A stretch of 64,000 bases of DNA from Aeriscardovia sp. (GTDB lineage: Bacteria > Actinomycetota > Actinomycetes > Actinomycetales > Bifidobacteriaceae), in contig JAGCPN010000003.1 in NCBI GenBank assembly GCA_017965665.1, positions 81,507 through 145,506 of the forward strand, read 5' to 3'. Every line of letters begins with the position of its first letter. Position 1 is the stretch's first letter. The notes under the pieces are model-generated. The model had not been told where the DNA came from. It searched no databases and saw only the letters and a list, made by a program, of their open reading frames with translations. Below are positions 9,384-18,098 of the stretch, one piece after another. The position numbers and the translations under genes were made by a program.

Positions 9384-9987
9384 CCTTTATTTCTGTCAAA
9401 AAGCCGAAGGCGGGATATTTCGTCCCGGCCGCTCAGGATATAGGGGAGGTTTCGTTTTGCTCCCCGATTTATACACTTGTCAAGTTTACCTTTTGAAGCG
9501 GGTAGGTTCGCGATCCTGCCTAGAATAACAACGTATACCGGGAAAACAGGCTGCACGTTATGGGATGGGCGCAAATAAAGAAATTTCAATCCGGAAGCAA
9601 ACCTGCCAACTGCCTGGGTATTTACATCTCCGGACGTGACAGACAGAGCGCTAAACATTTTTCCTCGGAATTTTCAAATCATGATGCCATTATTTTAGAC
9701 CCCCGCTGCGAGGCAGTTATCTTTAAGCAGAATGGCAGAGAGATTCCTGAAGGAACTGAAAAGGATCGGCTTTGATTGCCGGAGATTCTGGAGAAAAAGA
9801 AGGATTTGGATGTGGAAAGCTACCCCTTTATAGGATAGTTGCAAGTTTTCTCAGAGCCAATCAGCAATATGATCTCAGATCATTTGTTACCACCTTAAAA
9901 AGGTACTAAAATTTACATTTTGTAAAATACACTTTACACATTTTGTAAAATATATGTCCAGTATGTCGAAAGAGAAAGGGTCCCATT
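9384..9987. other. AT-richer intergenic stretch at the left edge of the accessory island
   Basis: About 600 bases separate App1 from the DUF4143 ATPase. Short open frames exist on both strands (plus-strand 9560-9775, minus-strand 9380-9658), but neither has a recognisable domain, a convincing ribosome site or coding-like composition. GC content drops through this stretch, marking the island border. The right end carries the paired repeats listed separately. Confidence 0.5.
9915..9952 (+). repeat. Two direct copies of ACATTTTGTAAAATA, candidate operator
   Basis: The 15-base word occurs at 9915-9929 and 9938-9952, exactly 23 bases apart (about two helical turns). Each copy contains the near-palindrome ATTTTGTAAAAT. 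They lie 36 bases before the GTG start of the DUF4143 ATPase, so binding of a dimeric regulator on one DNA face is plausible. Confidence 0.6.
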
Positions 9988-11262
9988 GTGGGAGATAATG
10001 TCTATAAACCTAGAATAGTCGAGACGGTTTTAAAAAGTGCGCTAAATCGAGAAGGGGCCGTATTAGTAGAGGGGACGAAAGCCTGCGGCAAAACCACTAC
10101 ATGTGCAAAATATTCTCAAAGTGGCGTTACGTTAGATGATGCCTATGTATTTAATATTGCTGAAAACAACCCTGAAGCATTGCTTACCGGACCTTTTCCA
10201 CGCATGATAGACGAATGGCAATTAGTGCCCCAGATTTGGGACGTTGTGCGCCACAATGTTGATAATAATCCTGAACTGGGAAGATTTATTTTGACAGGAT
10301 CTGCCGTCCCCCCAGACAGATCTGAAATACACCATACAGGAGCAGGTCGCTTTGCTTGGATAAGAATGCGCCCCATGACCCTCTGGGAATCGGGTGACTC
10401 TTCCGGACAGATTAGTTTGTCCGAACTCTTTTCCGGAAATGTAGAAGAGAAAATTTTTATACAAAATAACCTCACTTTAGAAGACATTGCCTACTTAACT
10501 TGCCGGGGAGGTTGGCCGCGAATCCTTTTGCTGGACAAAAATGAGGCACTGGCCTACGCAAAAGATTATTTAGACACAATCATTAAGTTTGATGCCAGCC
10601 GGGCAAATCGAAAAGCAAAAAACTCTGTCCGCATTCAAACCTTGTTGTGCTCACTTGCAAGGCATCAAGGTACTTCTGTATCAAATCTAGCCATTATCCA
10701 GGATTTGGAGACCAATTATGGAATGCAAATAAGTCGGCCGACATTTCTGGCGTATCTTAATGCGCTGGAAGAAATATTCATTATTGAAGACAGCGATGCG
10801 TGGAATCCAAAACTGCGATCCAAAACAGCAATCCGCCAGGCCGATACACACTACTTTGTAGATCCCTCCATCGGCGCAGCAGCACTTGAAGCAGGTCCAC
10901 AAGATCTCATACACGATTTAAATACATTTGGATTTCTGTTTGAAACCCTGTGCATACGGGATTTAAGGGTATATGCGCAACCATTGCGGGGCACCGTTCA
11001 TCACTTCCGCACTCAGTCGGGACTGGAATGCGATGCGGTCGTACATCTGGGGGACGGAAGGTATGGCCTTGTTGAAATAAAACTCGGCGGCGAAGAGGCG
11101 ATAGAAAAAGGGGCATCAACCCTAATTAAGATTGCCGGAAAAATCGACACGGACCATATGAATCCCCCTTCTTTCCTTATGGTCCTTACAGGCACTCAGC
11201 CATATGCCTTTAGAAGAAGCGACGGGGTGTATGTAGTACCTATAGGAGTATTGAGGGATTAA
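9988..11262 (+). CDS. AAA ATPase with DUF4143 domain
   Basis: A 424-residue member of the ATP-binding protein/DUF4143 family (AAA_14 then DUF4143). Walker A is GTKACGKTT (residues 29-37), Walker B is PRMIDEWQ, and RFILTGSAVPP is the sensor strand. The C-terminal DUF4143 part contains HFRTQSGLECDAVV and YGLVEIKLGG, a restriction-endonuclease-like E-D-ExK pattern. The family is common in accessory DNA; its function is not settled. GTG start with AGAAAGGG just upstream. Base composition is clearly more AT-rich than the flanking housekeeping genes, consistent with horizontal transfer. It stands alone, preceded by a repeated operator-like element. Confidence 0.88.
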   Translation: MGDNVYKPRIVETVLKSALNREGAVLVEGTKACGKTTTCAKYSQSGVTLDDAYVFNIAENNPEALLTGPFPRMIDEWQLVPQIWDVVRHNVDNNPELGRFILTGSAVPPDRSEIHHTGAGRFAWIRMRPMTLWESGDSSGQISLSELFSGNVEEKIFIQNNLTLEDIAYLTCRGGWPRILLLDKNEALAYAKDYLDTIIKFDASRANRKAKNSVRIQTLLCSLARHQGTSVSNLAIIQDLETNYGMQISRPTFLAYLNALEEIFIIEDSDAWNPKLRSKTAIRQADTHYFVDPSIGAAALEAGPQDLIHDLNTFGFLFETLCIRDLRVYAQPLRGTVHHFRTQSGLECDAVVHLGDGRYGLVEIKLGGEEAIEKGASTLIKIAGKIDTDHMNPPSFLMVLTGTQPYAFRRSDGVYVVPIGVLRD

Positions 11263-11588
11263 ACAGACACGATCCATCCTGTAGACATGCTGTTAGAAAA
11301 AATCCATAATTGCCTGTCCCAAGTGTTCCTTTTGCTTACTGAAACTCCGCATTTTAAAAACTCCTGCCGTTCATCTTTTCTTTACTTCTGTTCTACTCGC
11401 AAAAGACGCAGTTTAGAAATTTGAGCACCCTATTATGCATGCCTGAAAAGCCCTCAAAACCGCCTGCAATTTAAAAATCCAGAGGCTTCACACCTGTTCA
11501 AGCAATTATTTGTGGCCTTCGGACTTTCCTTCCCGCCCCCTCCCGCGCTTCATGGCATAATGCTCCATCGGCGAACGATTAGGGCAGC
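11263..11588. other. Gene-free stretch between two convergent accessory genes
   Basis: This stretch of 326 bases shows no open frame of note, no tRNA and no clear terminator hairpin. The AT-rich left part and the GC-rich right end (CCCGCCCCCTCCCGCGC) differ, which may mark decayed island DNA. Confidence 0.4.
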
Positions 11589-12332
11589 TTAGACACCGTA
11601 AAACGCATCTAGGAAGCCTTCTACCAGGATTTGTTTTCTATCTACATTAGTTAAAAACTGGGAAAGAGGAGCAGGGACAAATAATCCATCTACAAGTTTG
11701 TTAAGCTCACCTTGAGCCCATGGCCATTTTCCTAATTTCTGTCCAGCAATTATTATTGCGCTCTTTTGAGATTCAGTTAGTTTTGGCAAGGGGAAGGTGT
11801 TCCACATTCCTATTGTGAAGTGATGACTATGTCCCTTGCTATTTACAGTCAGTTCACACCACGCCCTAAACATGGAGCTTTTGAGGATGGCATAGACGAA
11901 ATCCTCATATTGGTCGTCAATGAGCCAGAAGCCATATCCAAGGTCAATGTCGTTGTTTATTGAGAAAGAAAGTTCTATGTGGTTTATGTTGTCTAAAGTA
12001 CTTTTGACTTTACTATGGCGTTGTACAGCTAAACCCTTAAATGTTTTCTTGCTCGTTGGAACTAAGGGAACTGATATCTTCTTCCATATATCTGGAGGGC
12101 ACTGGGGATTTTTATTCCATTTGAGCCATTCTGGGGCAAGAGTGGGATGGTATTGGACAGAGGAAGAGAATGGATCGTAGTTAATTCCTGCGTGTTCAGC
12201 CAGCCTTTTTGCTATGAAATTCCTTGCATAGATATCCCCCTTTCCGCGGGCCTCTTTCATACCATCAAAATCAAGATTATAAGTAGCATGATTATATCGA
12301 TCGAACCACTTTCCTTTAGACATTTTTGGCAT
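11589..12332 (-). CDS. Orphan MmeI-type target-recognition/C-terminal protein (R-M remnant)
   Basis: The middle of this 247-residue protein reads like the end of the target-recognition domain of MmeI-type (type IIL) restriction-methylation enzymes: YGFWLIDDQYEDFVYAILKS, SSMFRAWCELTVNSKG, then FTIGMWNTFPLPKLTESQK, matching the family pattern SSxMHMAWVR...YSAGLVYNTFPWP. The C-terminal helix (KLVDGLFVPAP) matches the usual ending. The nuclease and methyltransferase domains are absent upstream. Even so, the ATG has a good AAAGGGAG seven bases before it, so it may be expressed on its own. It could be a decayed enzyme or a separate specificity subunit. AT-rich composition matches the rest of the island. 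Confidence 0.6.
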   Translation of the reverse strand: MPKMSKGKWFDRYNHATYNLDFDGMKEARGKGDIYARNFIAKRLAEHAGINYDPFSSSVQYHPTLAPEWLKWNKNPQCPPDIWKKISVPLVPTSKKTFKGLAVQRHSKVKSTLDNINHIELSFSINNDIDLGYGFWLIDDQYEDFVYAILKSSMFRAWCELTVNSKGHSHHFTIGMWNTFPLPKLTESQKSAIIIAGQKLGKWPWAQGELNKLVDGLFVPAPLSQFLTNVDRKQILVEGFLDAFYGV

Positions 12333-12452
12333 TTCTACTCCCTTTAAGCTCCAAATAACATCCGGCGGCTATCTCATTATGATTTTCATCGCGAACCAAG
12401 AGAAGTTCTAAGTATGAAAAAGTCCGGCTTTTAGGAGCGAGACGGAAGTAAT

Positions 12453-12488
12453 AAAAAAGGGGCGGAACCGACGCTCCGCCCCTTTTTT
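12453..12488 (-). terminator. Rho-independent terminator after the antiporter
   Basis: The stem GGGGCGGA/TCCGCCCC has an eight-base loop and is flanked by six A and six T residues. It therefore works in either direction. It lies ten bases past the antiporter stop codon. Confidence 0.9.
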
Positions 12489-12497
12489 CAAAGCAAA

Positions 12498-13952
12498 TCA
12501 GATGGCGATAATTCCGACGCAGGTCAGGATTATGGATATGATGCCGGCGCACCATACCAAAGCCATCACGATCCACTCCCACGGCCCTATGCGGTGCCCG
12601 GCCTTGCGGGCGGCGGGGACGTAGAAGAAGAAGCCTATGGCTATGCCTATGCACAGGAGCAAAAGATCCTGCCAGCCGGCGACGAAGACTGCAAACACCT
12701 CAAAAGCGGTGCAGATTATGCCCACTATGAACTGCCAGGCTTCCTTGCGCTGGACCGAGAGGACCATCTGGTAAATTCCGGCGAACATGTAGGTTATGAG
12801 CACTGCCACCGTGCACATCTGCGAAGCGAAGGTGTAGGCCTCGGAGAGGAAGGGCAGGCAGAGGATGAAGATGGTCTGCAGGATGGTGGCGATAAGGAGG
12901 GAAGTGACGTAAGAGTCCTTCTTCTTCTTTCCGGGCTTGCCCCAGAAGGGGGCGATGGTCTTCTCGGAGTTGGCCATGAGGGCGGTGGTCTCGGCGGGGA
13001 GAATGGTCCAGGAAAGCCAGCAGGCCAGGATGGAGATGATGATGCCGATGGTCAGCACCCAGTAGCCCCAGGCGCCCACGGTGTTGCTCATCACTGCGGA
13101 GAGCACGGTGCCGTCGGTGCCGTTGGCGGACCAGTTGGCGATCACGCCCTGGGGGAAGACGGCGTAGGGGAGGATGGAGCACCACACGTAGACGATGGCC
13201 AAAATCAGAAGGCCCCAGAGGGTGGCGTTGCCGGCGGCCCTGTTGGACTTGGCCCTCTTGGAGAGGACGGAAGCGCCCTCAATGCCCACGAACACGAACA
13301 TGATGTTGACTATGGAGCCCTGCATCTGCGTCCACACGCTGCTGGGGGCTACGCCGTGGGAGATGTTGGCGGCAAGGTTGCCCCAGAAGTCCTGGGTGAA
13401 GCATCCGGCCTTGACGCTGGCGGCCAAAACGATCATGGCGATCACGATCGGGATGAGCTTGCAGATGGTGCCGATGGTGTTGATGAGGGTGGCGCCCTTC
13501 ATGCCGGCCATGACGATGAAGGTCAGGCACCACAGGACGCAGGCCGCGACTATGACGCTGGGCCAGTTGGAGCCGTCTCCGAACACCGGCCAGAAGGAGC
13601 CAACGATGGCCATGAGGAGGGTGGCGAAGGCCACGTTGCCGATCCAGGAGCTGAGCCAGTAGCCCCACCCGGAGATGAAGCCGCCCAGCCAGCCGCAGCC
13701 GGCCTTGCCGTAGCTGAAGATGCCGGCGTCAAGATCCGGCCTCTTCCTGAGGAGGTTGTTCAAAGTGAGGACCAGGGCGGTTACGCCCACCAGGCATATG
13801 ACCCATCCCCAGATGGTGGGGCCCGCCGAAGAGACGGCGGCCAGCTGGCCGGGGAGGTTGAAGATGCCGGCTCCCACGCAGGCGCTGACTACCAGGCCGA
13901 TTAGGGCCAGGACTCCCAGCTTCTTTTCTGTAGAACCTTGTTGATCTTCCAT
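12498..13952 (-). CDS. APC-superfamily basic amino-acid antiporter (arginine/ornithine type)
   Basis: A polytopic inner-membrane amino-acid antiporter of the basic amino acid/polyamine group (arginine-ornithine, lysine or histidine-histamine type). The N-terminal GLVVSACVGAGIFNLPG is the family's unwound TM1 substrate site, and FVFVGIEGASVLSKRAK is the TM6 motif. About 12-13 hydrophobic segments are present; length is 484 residues from the ATG used here, which is preceded by GGGAAAG. An ATG nine codons upstream is in frame but has no ribosome site. No arginine deiminase or decarboxylase gene is adjacent, so the substrate pair is open. Two direct repeats lie just upstream and a strong terminator just downstream, so it is monocistronic. 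Confidence 0.85.
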   Translation of the reverse strand: MEDQQGSTEKKLGVLALIGLVVSACVGAGIFNLPGQLAAVSSAGPTIWGWVICLVGVTALVLTLNNLLRKRPDLDAGIFSYGKAGCGWLGGFISGWGYWLSSWIGNVAFATLLMAIVGSFWPVFGDGSNWPSVIVAACVLWCLTFIVMAGMKGATLINTIGTICKLIPIVIAMIVLAASVKAGCFTQDFWGNLAANISHGVAPSSVWTQMQGSIVNIMFVFVGIEGASVLSKRAKSNRAAGNATLWGLLILAIVYVWCSILPYAVFPQGVIANWSANGTDGTVLSAVMSNTVGAWGYWVLTIGIIISILACWLSWTILPAETTALMANSEKTIAPFWGKPGKKKKDSYVTSLLIATILQTIFILCLPFLSEAYTFASQMCTVAVLITYMFAGIYQMVLSVQRKEAWQFIVGIICTAFEVFAVFVAGWQDLLLLCIGIAIGFFFYVPAARKAGHRIGPWEWIVMALVWCAGIISIILTCVGIIAI

Positions 13953-13968
13953 GATCGCAGCTTTCCCG

Positions 13969-14032
13969 GAGACAACCATCCCAAGCTAAAACAAAAAAAC
14001 CCTCGAGACAATCATCTCAGGCTAAAAACAAA
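13969..14032. repeat. Imperfect 28-base direct repeats upstream of the antiporter
   Basis: GAGACAACCATCCCAAGC followed by TAAAACAAA (13969-13996) is repeated as GAGACAATCATCTCAGGC followed by TAAAAACAAA (14005-14032), 36 bases apart. The position in the leader/promoter region suggests regulator binding or a duplicated leader. Confidence 0.6.
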
Positions 14033-14110
14033 TACAGGCAACAATGCCATACAATGACATGGAAATTTTAGATCAAAAATCAACAAACTTAAAATTTTCT
14101 AAAAATTTTT

Positions 14111-16336
14111 TCAGTCCAGAAACAGGAACCAGTTCTTGACGTGGAAGTACAGCCTGGGCACCTGGTTGAAAATGTCGCCCGAGCCGGCGTTCACAAAACA
14201 GGCGAAGAAGTGGAAGAGGAGGGAGTAAAGGAGGGCCGAAAACAGAAAGAGCCTCAAAAGGTAGCCCCACTGCACATATCCGGGGTGGGAGAAGGACAGT
14301 GAGAGGAGGGCGAGGGCGCCGCCGGCAAAGATCAGCGCGAGCGGCACTCCGAAGTCTGAGACGTAGTGCTGCATGAGGCCGGCAAGGTAGGAATCTGCCA
14401 GGACCGCCAAAATGGCCCAAAAGAGGGTGAAGCCCATGAAGGACACTATCCCTCTGCGGACGGAATACACTCCGTACCCTTTGTCTTTCAGTACGGAGAC
14501 GGTGTCGGCCTTTCTGCGGCGCGAGAACGCCCACGGGGTCAGGAATGCGATAAAGAAGGCGGGAGTGAGGGCTGAAAAGAGGCCTCCGATCCACGGCCCC
14601 TCCCACTGCCAGACCTGCAGATCCGGGAGCGGCTCCATGACGAAGGGGAAAGCCGCCTGGAGGCTCGCCGGCTCGAAGAGGTAGTAGTAGACGATGGAAA
14701 GCGTCCCTATCTTGGGCCATTTTTCGTGCCTCACGTCGTACACCGTCAGCTGGTAATCGTTTCCGAAGTTCAGAGGGCTGCCGAACCTGGCGTGGTTGTA
14801 GGCCATAAGAAGCGGAAAAACGATGAAGTAGGGCAGGCAGATGAAGATCGAGGGCAGAATCGACCTTTTGCTGAAAAGCGACCTGTCTTTAAATACGCTC
14901 CTCCAAAACACGGCTATGGCGAGAACGGAAGCTATCTCGAACTGCGGCCTGGAGCCCAGGTTGGCGGCCATAAACAGCGATCCGAAAAAGGCCCACCAGG
15001 AATTTATATGGGGCAGGCCCCTCTTCGTCCTTTTCGACATCTCCCAGCACCACAGCCCGAAGAAGGTGAAAAAGATCGAGCAGGTGATGGGGACGGCATA
15101 GGTGTTGGCCTGAAAGTCTTCAAAAAAGAGCCCGCAGCCTATAGCCGCAATCCACTCCACCAGAAGGCAGGCTGCGGGGCTGCAGTTTTTCAAGTAGGAA
15201 GAAGCGGCCTTGAAAATCAGGAGGGTGAGCGAGAGCACGTCCAGCATCACAAAGACCAGCACCGCATCCGGAGTGGGGAGGCTCCTTCCCCCGGTGAGAA
15301 GGGAGAAGGGGACAAAGAAGAGGAGCGCCGGAATTACCCCGAAGTAGCAGTAGTACTTCCCCTTGAAGAAGGCTATATCCCAAAATATGGTCCCCCCTCC
15401 CGTAATTTTGTTCCTCGCCGCCTCGTCATAAGGATTTTTGAGGGCGGCGAGCTGGGGATTTACGGGGAGATTTAGCCAGGCGTGGCCGTGCAGGAGGGCG
15501 CGGGCGAGCTGGTCATAGAGCTCGAAAGGCGCCCCGCCCGCGTCCCCCACGTATATCCGCCGCGCCTCAAAGATGTACCAAATGCCGACGTAAAAGGCCA
15601 TCAATAGGAGGGTCGAAAGGGTGATGAGGGAAATTTGGAAGGCAGATCTCAGGCTGAGGTCCGTTTTGTAGAGGGGGGAGGCGGGGCCGAGGAATACGGC
15701 CAGGATCACGATAAGGAGCATGAGCAGGATTCGGAGGGGGCTGGCGTCAAAGGGCACTTTGGGGTTCACCACGGCCCCGTAAAACGCGAACGGCTTGCCC
15801 GCATCCGTCCTGACCTGCACCATGATGCGCTTGTATCCGGAAGCGTTTATGTAGAGGGAGGAAGGGCAGGAGGGGTTTAAAAGCTGCCAGTAGTTGGAGG
15901 GGTGGGGATCGTCCGATCCGGGAAGGAAGCTCTCCACCCTAAACTGCATCCCCGCTTTATCTTTCGCCCCCGGAGCCCCTATGAGCTGCACGTATCGTAT
16001 GGGCGACTGGGATGAAAACTCGATTGTAACTACCGGCCCGGATGCATTCCATCCGGCCGTTCCGGCATTCTTTTCAGAATCCATCACCAGTCCCTGGGTG
16101 TTGTAGGAGGAGAGGATCTCAAAGGAAGGGGAGGAGGAAAGGGTCTGCCAGAAAGGAAGGTTGAAGATGAAGACTTCCAGAAGCGCGGCGAGGGCGAGGC
16201 AGAACAGGAGGAATTTCCACCTCCGCTTTGCAAACGCCCACCACCCTCCGAGCGCGTCCCGCTCCATGCGGGGAGGCCTGTGAAAAGATGGCGCGCCCTT
16301 GCCCTTCTTCGCCTTTAGAGTTGCAATCGAAGCCAT
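14111..16336 (-). CDS. Large GT-C-like membrane protein (paralogue 1 of 4)
   Basis: A 741-residue protein with one N-terminal membrane helix (KFLLFCLALAALLEVFIFNLPFW), an extracytoplasmic beta-rich region of roughly 130 residues, then about ten membrane helices. Key conserved loop: YDQLARALLHGHAWLNLP, then NPYDEAAR and WDIAFFKGKYYCYFGVIPAL. Such an acidic first large loop is typical of GT-C glycosyltransferases that use polyprenyl-phosphate sugars; I infer that activity. It ends VKNWFLFLD, a tail shared by all four paralogues. The start used has GAGGG six bases upstream; the open frame extends 23 codons further without a ribosome site. Unlike its three relatives it lies away from the main polysaccharide locus and is GC-rich. 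Confidence 0.8.
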   Translation of the reverse strand: MASIATLKAKKGKGAPSFHRPPRMERDALGGWWAFAKRRWKFLLFCLALAALLEVFIFNLPFWQTLSSSPSFEILSSYNTQGLVMDSEKNAGTAGWNASGPVVTIEFSSQSPIRYVQLIGAPGAKDKAGMQFRVESFLPGSDDPHPSNYWQLLNPSCPSSLYINASGYKRIMVQVRTDAGKPFAFYGAVVNPKVPFDASPLRILLMLLIVILAVFLGPASPLYKTDLSLRSAFQISLITLSTLLLMAFYVGIWYIFEARRIYVGDAGGAPFELYDQLARALLHGHAWLNLPVNPQLAALKNPYDEAARNKITGGGTIFWDIAFFKGKYYCYFGVIPALLFFVPFSLLTGGRSLPTPDAVLVFVMLDVLSLTLLIFKAASSYLKNCSPAACLLVEWIAAIGCGLFFEDFQANTYAVPITCSIFFTFFGLWCWEMSKRTKRGLPHINSWWAFFGSLFMAANLGSRPQFEIASVLAIAVFWRSVFKDRSLFSKRSILPSIFICLPYFIVFPLLMAYNHARFGSPLNFGNDYQLTVYDVRHEKWPKIGTLSIVYYYLFEPASLQAAFPFVMEPLPDLQVWQWEGPWIGGLFSALTPAFFIAFLTPWAFSRRRKADTVSVLKDKGYGVYSVRRGIVSFMGFTLFWAILAVLADSYLAGLMQHYVSDFGVPLALIFAGGALALLSLSFSHPGYVQWGYLLRLFLFSALLYSLLFHFFACFVNAGSGDIFNQVPRLYFHVKNWFLFLD

Positions 16337-16477
16337 ACGACCCTCGTGGAAAACCGTCGAACTACATTCTACAAGCTTACAGATCCCCCCTCTTTCTTCA
16401 GCCATAAGGGTGGTGGTCTAGAATATATATAACAAAACCGCGCCCTAAAAAGGCGGATGAATTTGAAGGGAAGACAA

Positions 16478-16795
16478 ATGGCTACGTGCGTTTTTGACAA
16501 AGCCTCATTTGAAAAAGCCATATCCGAAAACAAGCTGGTCCTGGTGGACTTCTGGGCCACCTGGTGCCCGCCCTGCCGCGCTTTCGGGCCCATCTACGAA
16601 AAGGCTTCCGAAGAGCACTCCGACATAGTCTTCGGCAAAGTGGACGTGGACAAGAACCAGGACCTGGCCGGCCAGTTCTCCATCCAGGCCATTCCGACCC
16701 TCATGATCGTAAAGGACGGCAAGGTCGTCTACCAGAAGGCCGGAGCGCTCAACGCCGAACAGCTCGAAGACAAGATAGCGGAAGCTCTCAAGTAA
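16478..16795 (+). CDS. trxA: Thioredoxin
   Basis: A 105-residue cytoplasmic thioredoxin: FWATWCPPCRAFGPIYEK carries the redox pair Cys30/Cys33, and the cis-proline is in QAIPTLMIVKDGK. The active site is CPPC rather than the usual CGPC, which in other thioredoxins changes redox potential. The ATG chosen has GAAGGGAAG just before it; an ATG seven codons earlier is in frame. It is divergent from the GT-C-like gene, and the 24-base gap to the next gene suggests co-transcription with the secreted G5 protein. Confidence 0.93.
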   Translation: MATCVFDKASFEKAISENKLVLVDFWATWCPPCRAFGPIYEKASEEHSDIVFGKVDVDKNQDLAGQFSIQAIPTLMIVKDGKVVYQKAGALNAEQLEDKIAEALK

Positions 16796-16819
16796 TCTGC
16801 AGGATCTGAAGGGAGGACG

Positions 16820-17836
16820 ATGGCGCGTCACCGCGGGGGTAAGGGATTATTCTTGAGCCCAAAGGCGATCGCCGTCGTCCTTTCCGTATTGGCGGCCGTG
16901 TGCCTTTTGGTGTGGGGAGGCCTGGCCATGGACGGGCTCTACTCAAAAAACAAGGCGGCCGCATCCTCCCTCATTCCCGCCCCTGCGCAGGCCGAGGAGG
17001 ATTCCTATATTTCCGAAGGGGCGTACGGGGCCGAACCGGGTACAACCTATATAAAGGTCGTCATCAACGGCCAGTCCAGGTTTGTTTTCGGGATGCACTT
17101 TACCGACGTAAAGTCGGTACTCCAGGAGGGAAACATCACCCTCCAGGCCGATGACACCGTCACCCCGTCGCTGCAGACTCCGGTGAACGAAAACACCGTC
17201 ATCACCATAGACAACCCCAATTCCCAGGTCGTCACCCAGGACAGCCCCATAGCCTACAACGTCATAACCAAAAACGATCCTTCTATGCAAGTGGGGACCG
17301 AAAAGGTGCAGACGGAGGGCAAGAACGGCGTCATGCAGACCACCAAGCTCGTCAGGCGCACGGGATCCAAAGTCGCCTTTTCAAATACCATAGTCTCCTT
17401 TGTCAAAACCGCCCCCACAAATGAAGTGATCCTTGTAGGCACGCAGCCGGTCGCGCAAGCCTCTGCCGGAAGCTCTTCGTCATCATCTTCATCGGCCCAG
17501 ACCCAGCAGTCATCCGGCGCCTCCTCCATCGGTACGACGCAGGCTGTAGGAAATCCGCAAAAAATTGCAGAACAGATGCTTGAAGAGCACGGCTGGGGAG
17601 GAGAGCAGTTCACATGCCTGGTGGAGCTGTGGCAAAAAGAATCGGGTTGGAGCGTAACGGCCGAAAACCCCTCCGGAGCATACGGCATCCCGCAGGCGCT
17701 TCCCGGATCCAAAATGGGGCCCGGCTGGCAGACCAGCGCCACAGTGCAGATTTCCTGGGGGCTTGAATACATCGCCACCCGCTACGGAACCCCGTGCGGG
17801 GCCTGGGCGCACGAAGTGGCGGACAACTGGTACTGA
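16820..17836 (+). CDS. Secreted G5-domain transglycosylase-like protein (Rpf/APF type)
   Basis: A 338-residue cell-wall protein. Order: membrane anchor/signal (AIAVVLSVLAAVCLLVWGGLAM), DUF348-like ubiquitin-fold segment (about 75-127), G5 domain (about 132-205), a Ser-rich linker, and a C-terminal lytic-transglycosylase-like domain (about 245-338) with CLVELWQKESGWSVTAENPS, GAYGIPQALPGSKMG and the ending YGTPCGAWAHEVADNWY. The Glu in QKESGW is the expected catalytic residue. This architecture is that of resuscitation-promoting-factor/aggregation-promoting-factor proteins that cleave peptidoglycan. It lies 24 bases after trxA and is followed by a clear terminator. Confidence 0.88.
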   Translation: MARHRGGKGLFLSPKAIAVVLSVLAAVCLLVWGGLAMDGLYSKNKAAASSLIPAPAQAEEDSYISEGAYGAEPGTTYIKVVINGQSRFVFGMHFTDVKSVLQEGNITLQADDTVTPSLQTPVNENTVITIDNPNSQVVTQDSPIAYNVITKNDPSMQVGTEKVQTEGKNGVMQTTKLVRRTGSKVAFSNTIVSFVKTAPTNEVILVGTQPVAQASAGSSSSSSSSAQTQQSSGASSIGTTQAVGNPQKIAEQMLEEHGWGGEQFTCLVELWQKESGWSVTAENPSGAYGIPQALPGSKMGPGWQTSATVQISWGLEYIATRYGTPCGAWAHEVADNWY

Positions 17837-17855
17837 AAAAGGGCAAATCCGGACT

Positions 17856-17880
17856 GCGCGGAAATTTCCGCGCTTTTTTA
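17856..17880 (+). terminator. Terminator of trxA-G5 operon
   Basis: The perfect palindrome GCGCGGAAATTTCCGCGC is followed by six T residues, 20 bases after the stop codon. Confidence 0.9.
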
Positions 17881-18077
17881 TTGCCTTGGCGGGAAGGAAG
17901 GTCAAAACCCCAAAACGGCTTGCGCGTCCCTTTGCGGGCATTGGATTCAAAAAGGCAGCTTAAAAGAGAGCCTCTCCGTGAAAATGCATCGGCCTTCCGG
18001 CCCCCTGCAACCGAATATGCGATTGCGGGGCGCCTTCCGCCATCTTTTAAAAGGCTAAACAAAAGGCCCGGGCATGC

Positions 18078-18098
18078 GCGCAATTTTGCGCTTTTTTT
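18078..18098 (+). terminator. Second plus-strand terminator, resembling the first
   Basis: The hairpin GCGCAATTTTGCGC is followed by seven T residues. Its sequence and flanks (ATGC...GCGCTTTTTT(T)A-TGC) resemble the terminator at 17856. It abuts the 3' end of the convergent minus-strand gene, so it may be a backup terminator, or end a short transcript from the 200-base gap between the two hairpins. Confidence 0.6.

Noticed and set aside
9380..9775. Short open frames in the gap before the DUF4143 gene
   Set aside because: No ribosome site, no domain and no similarity that I recognise; treated as non-coding.
12316..12498. Minus-strand reading SRTFSYLELLLVRDENHNEI upstream of the MmeI-type gene
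   Set aside because: It reads through a strong terminator hairpin and shows no convincing match to the missing methylase domain.
12594..13904. Plus-strand open frame of 436 codons rich in Gly, His and Glu
   Set aside because: Antisense shadow of the APC antiporter; low-complexity translation without family marks.
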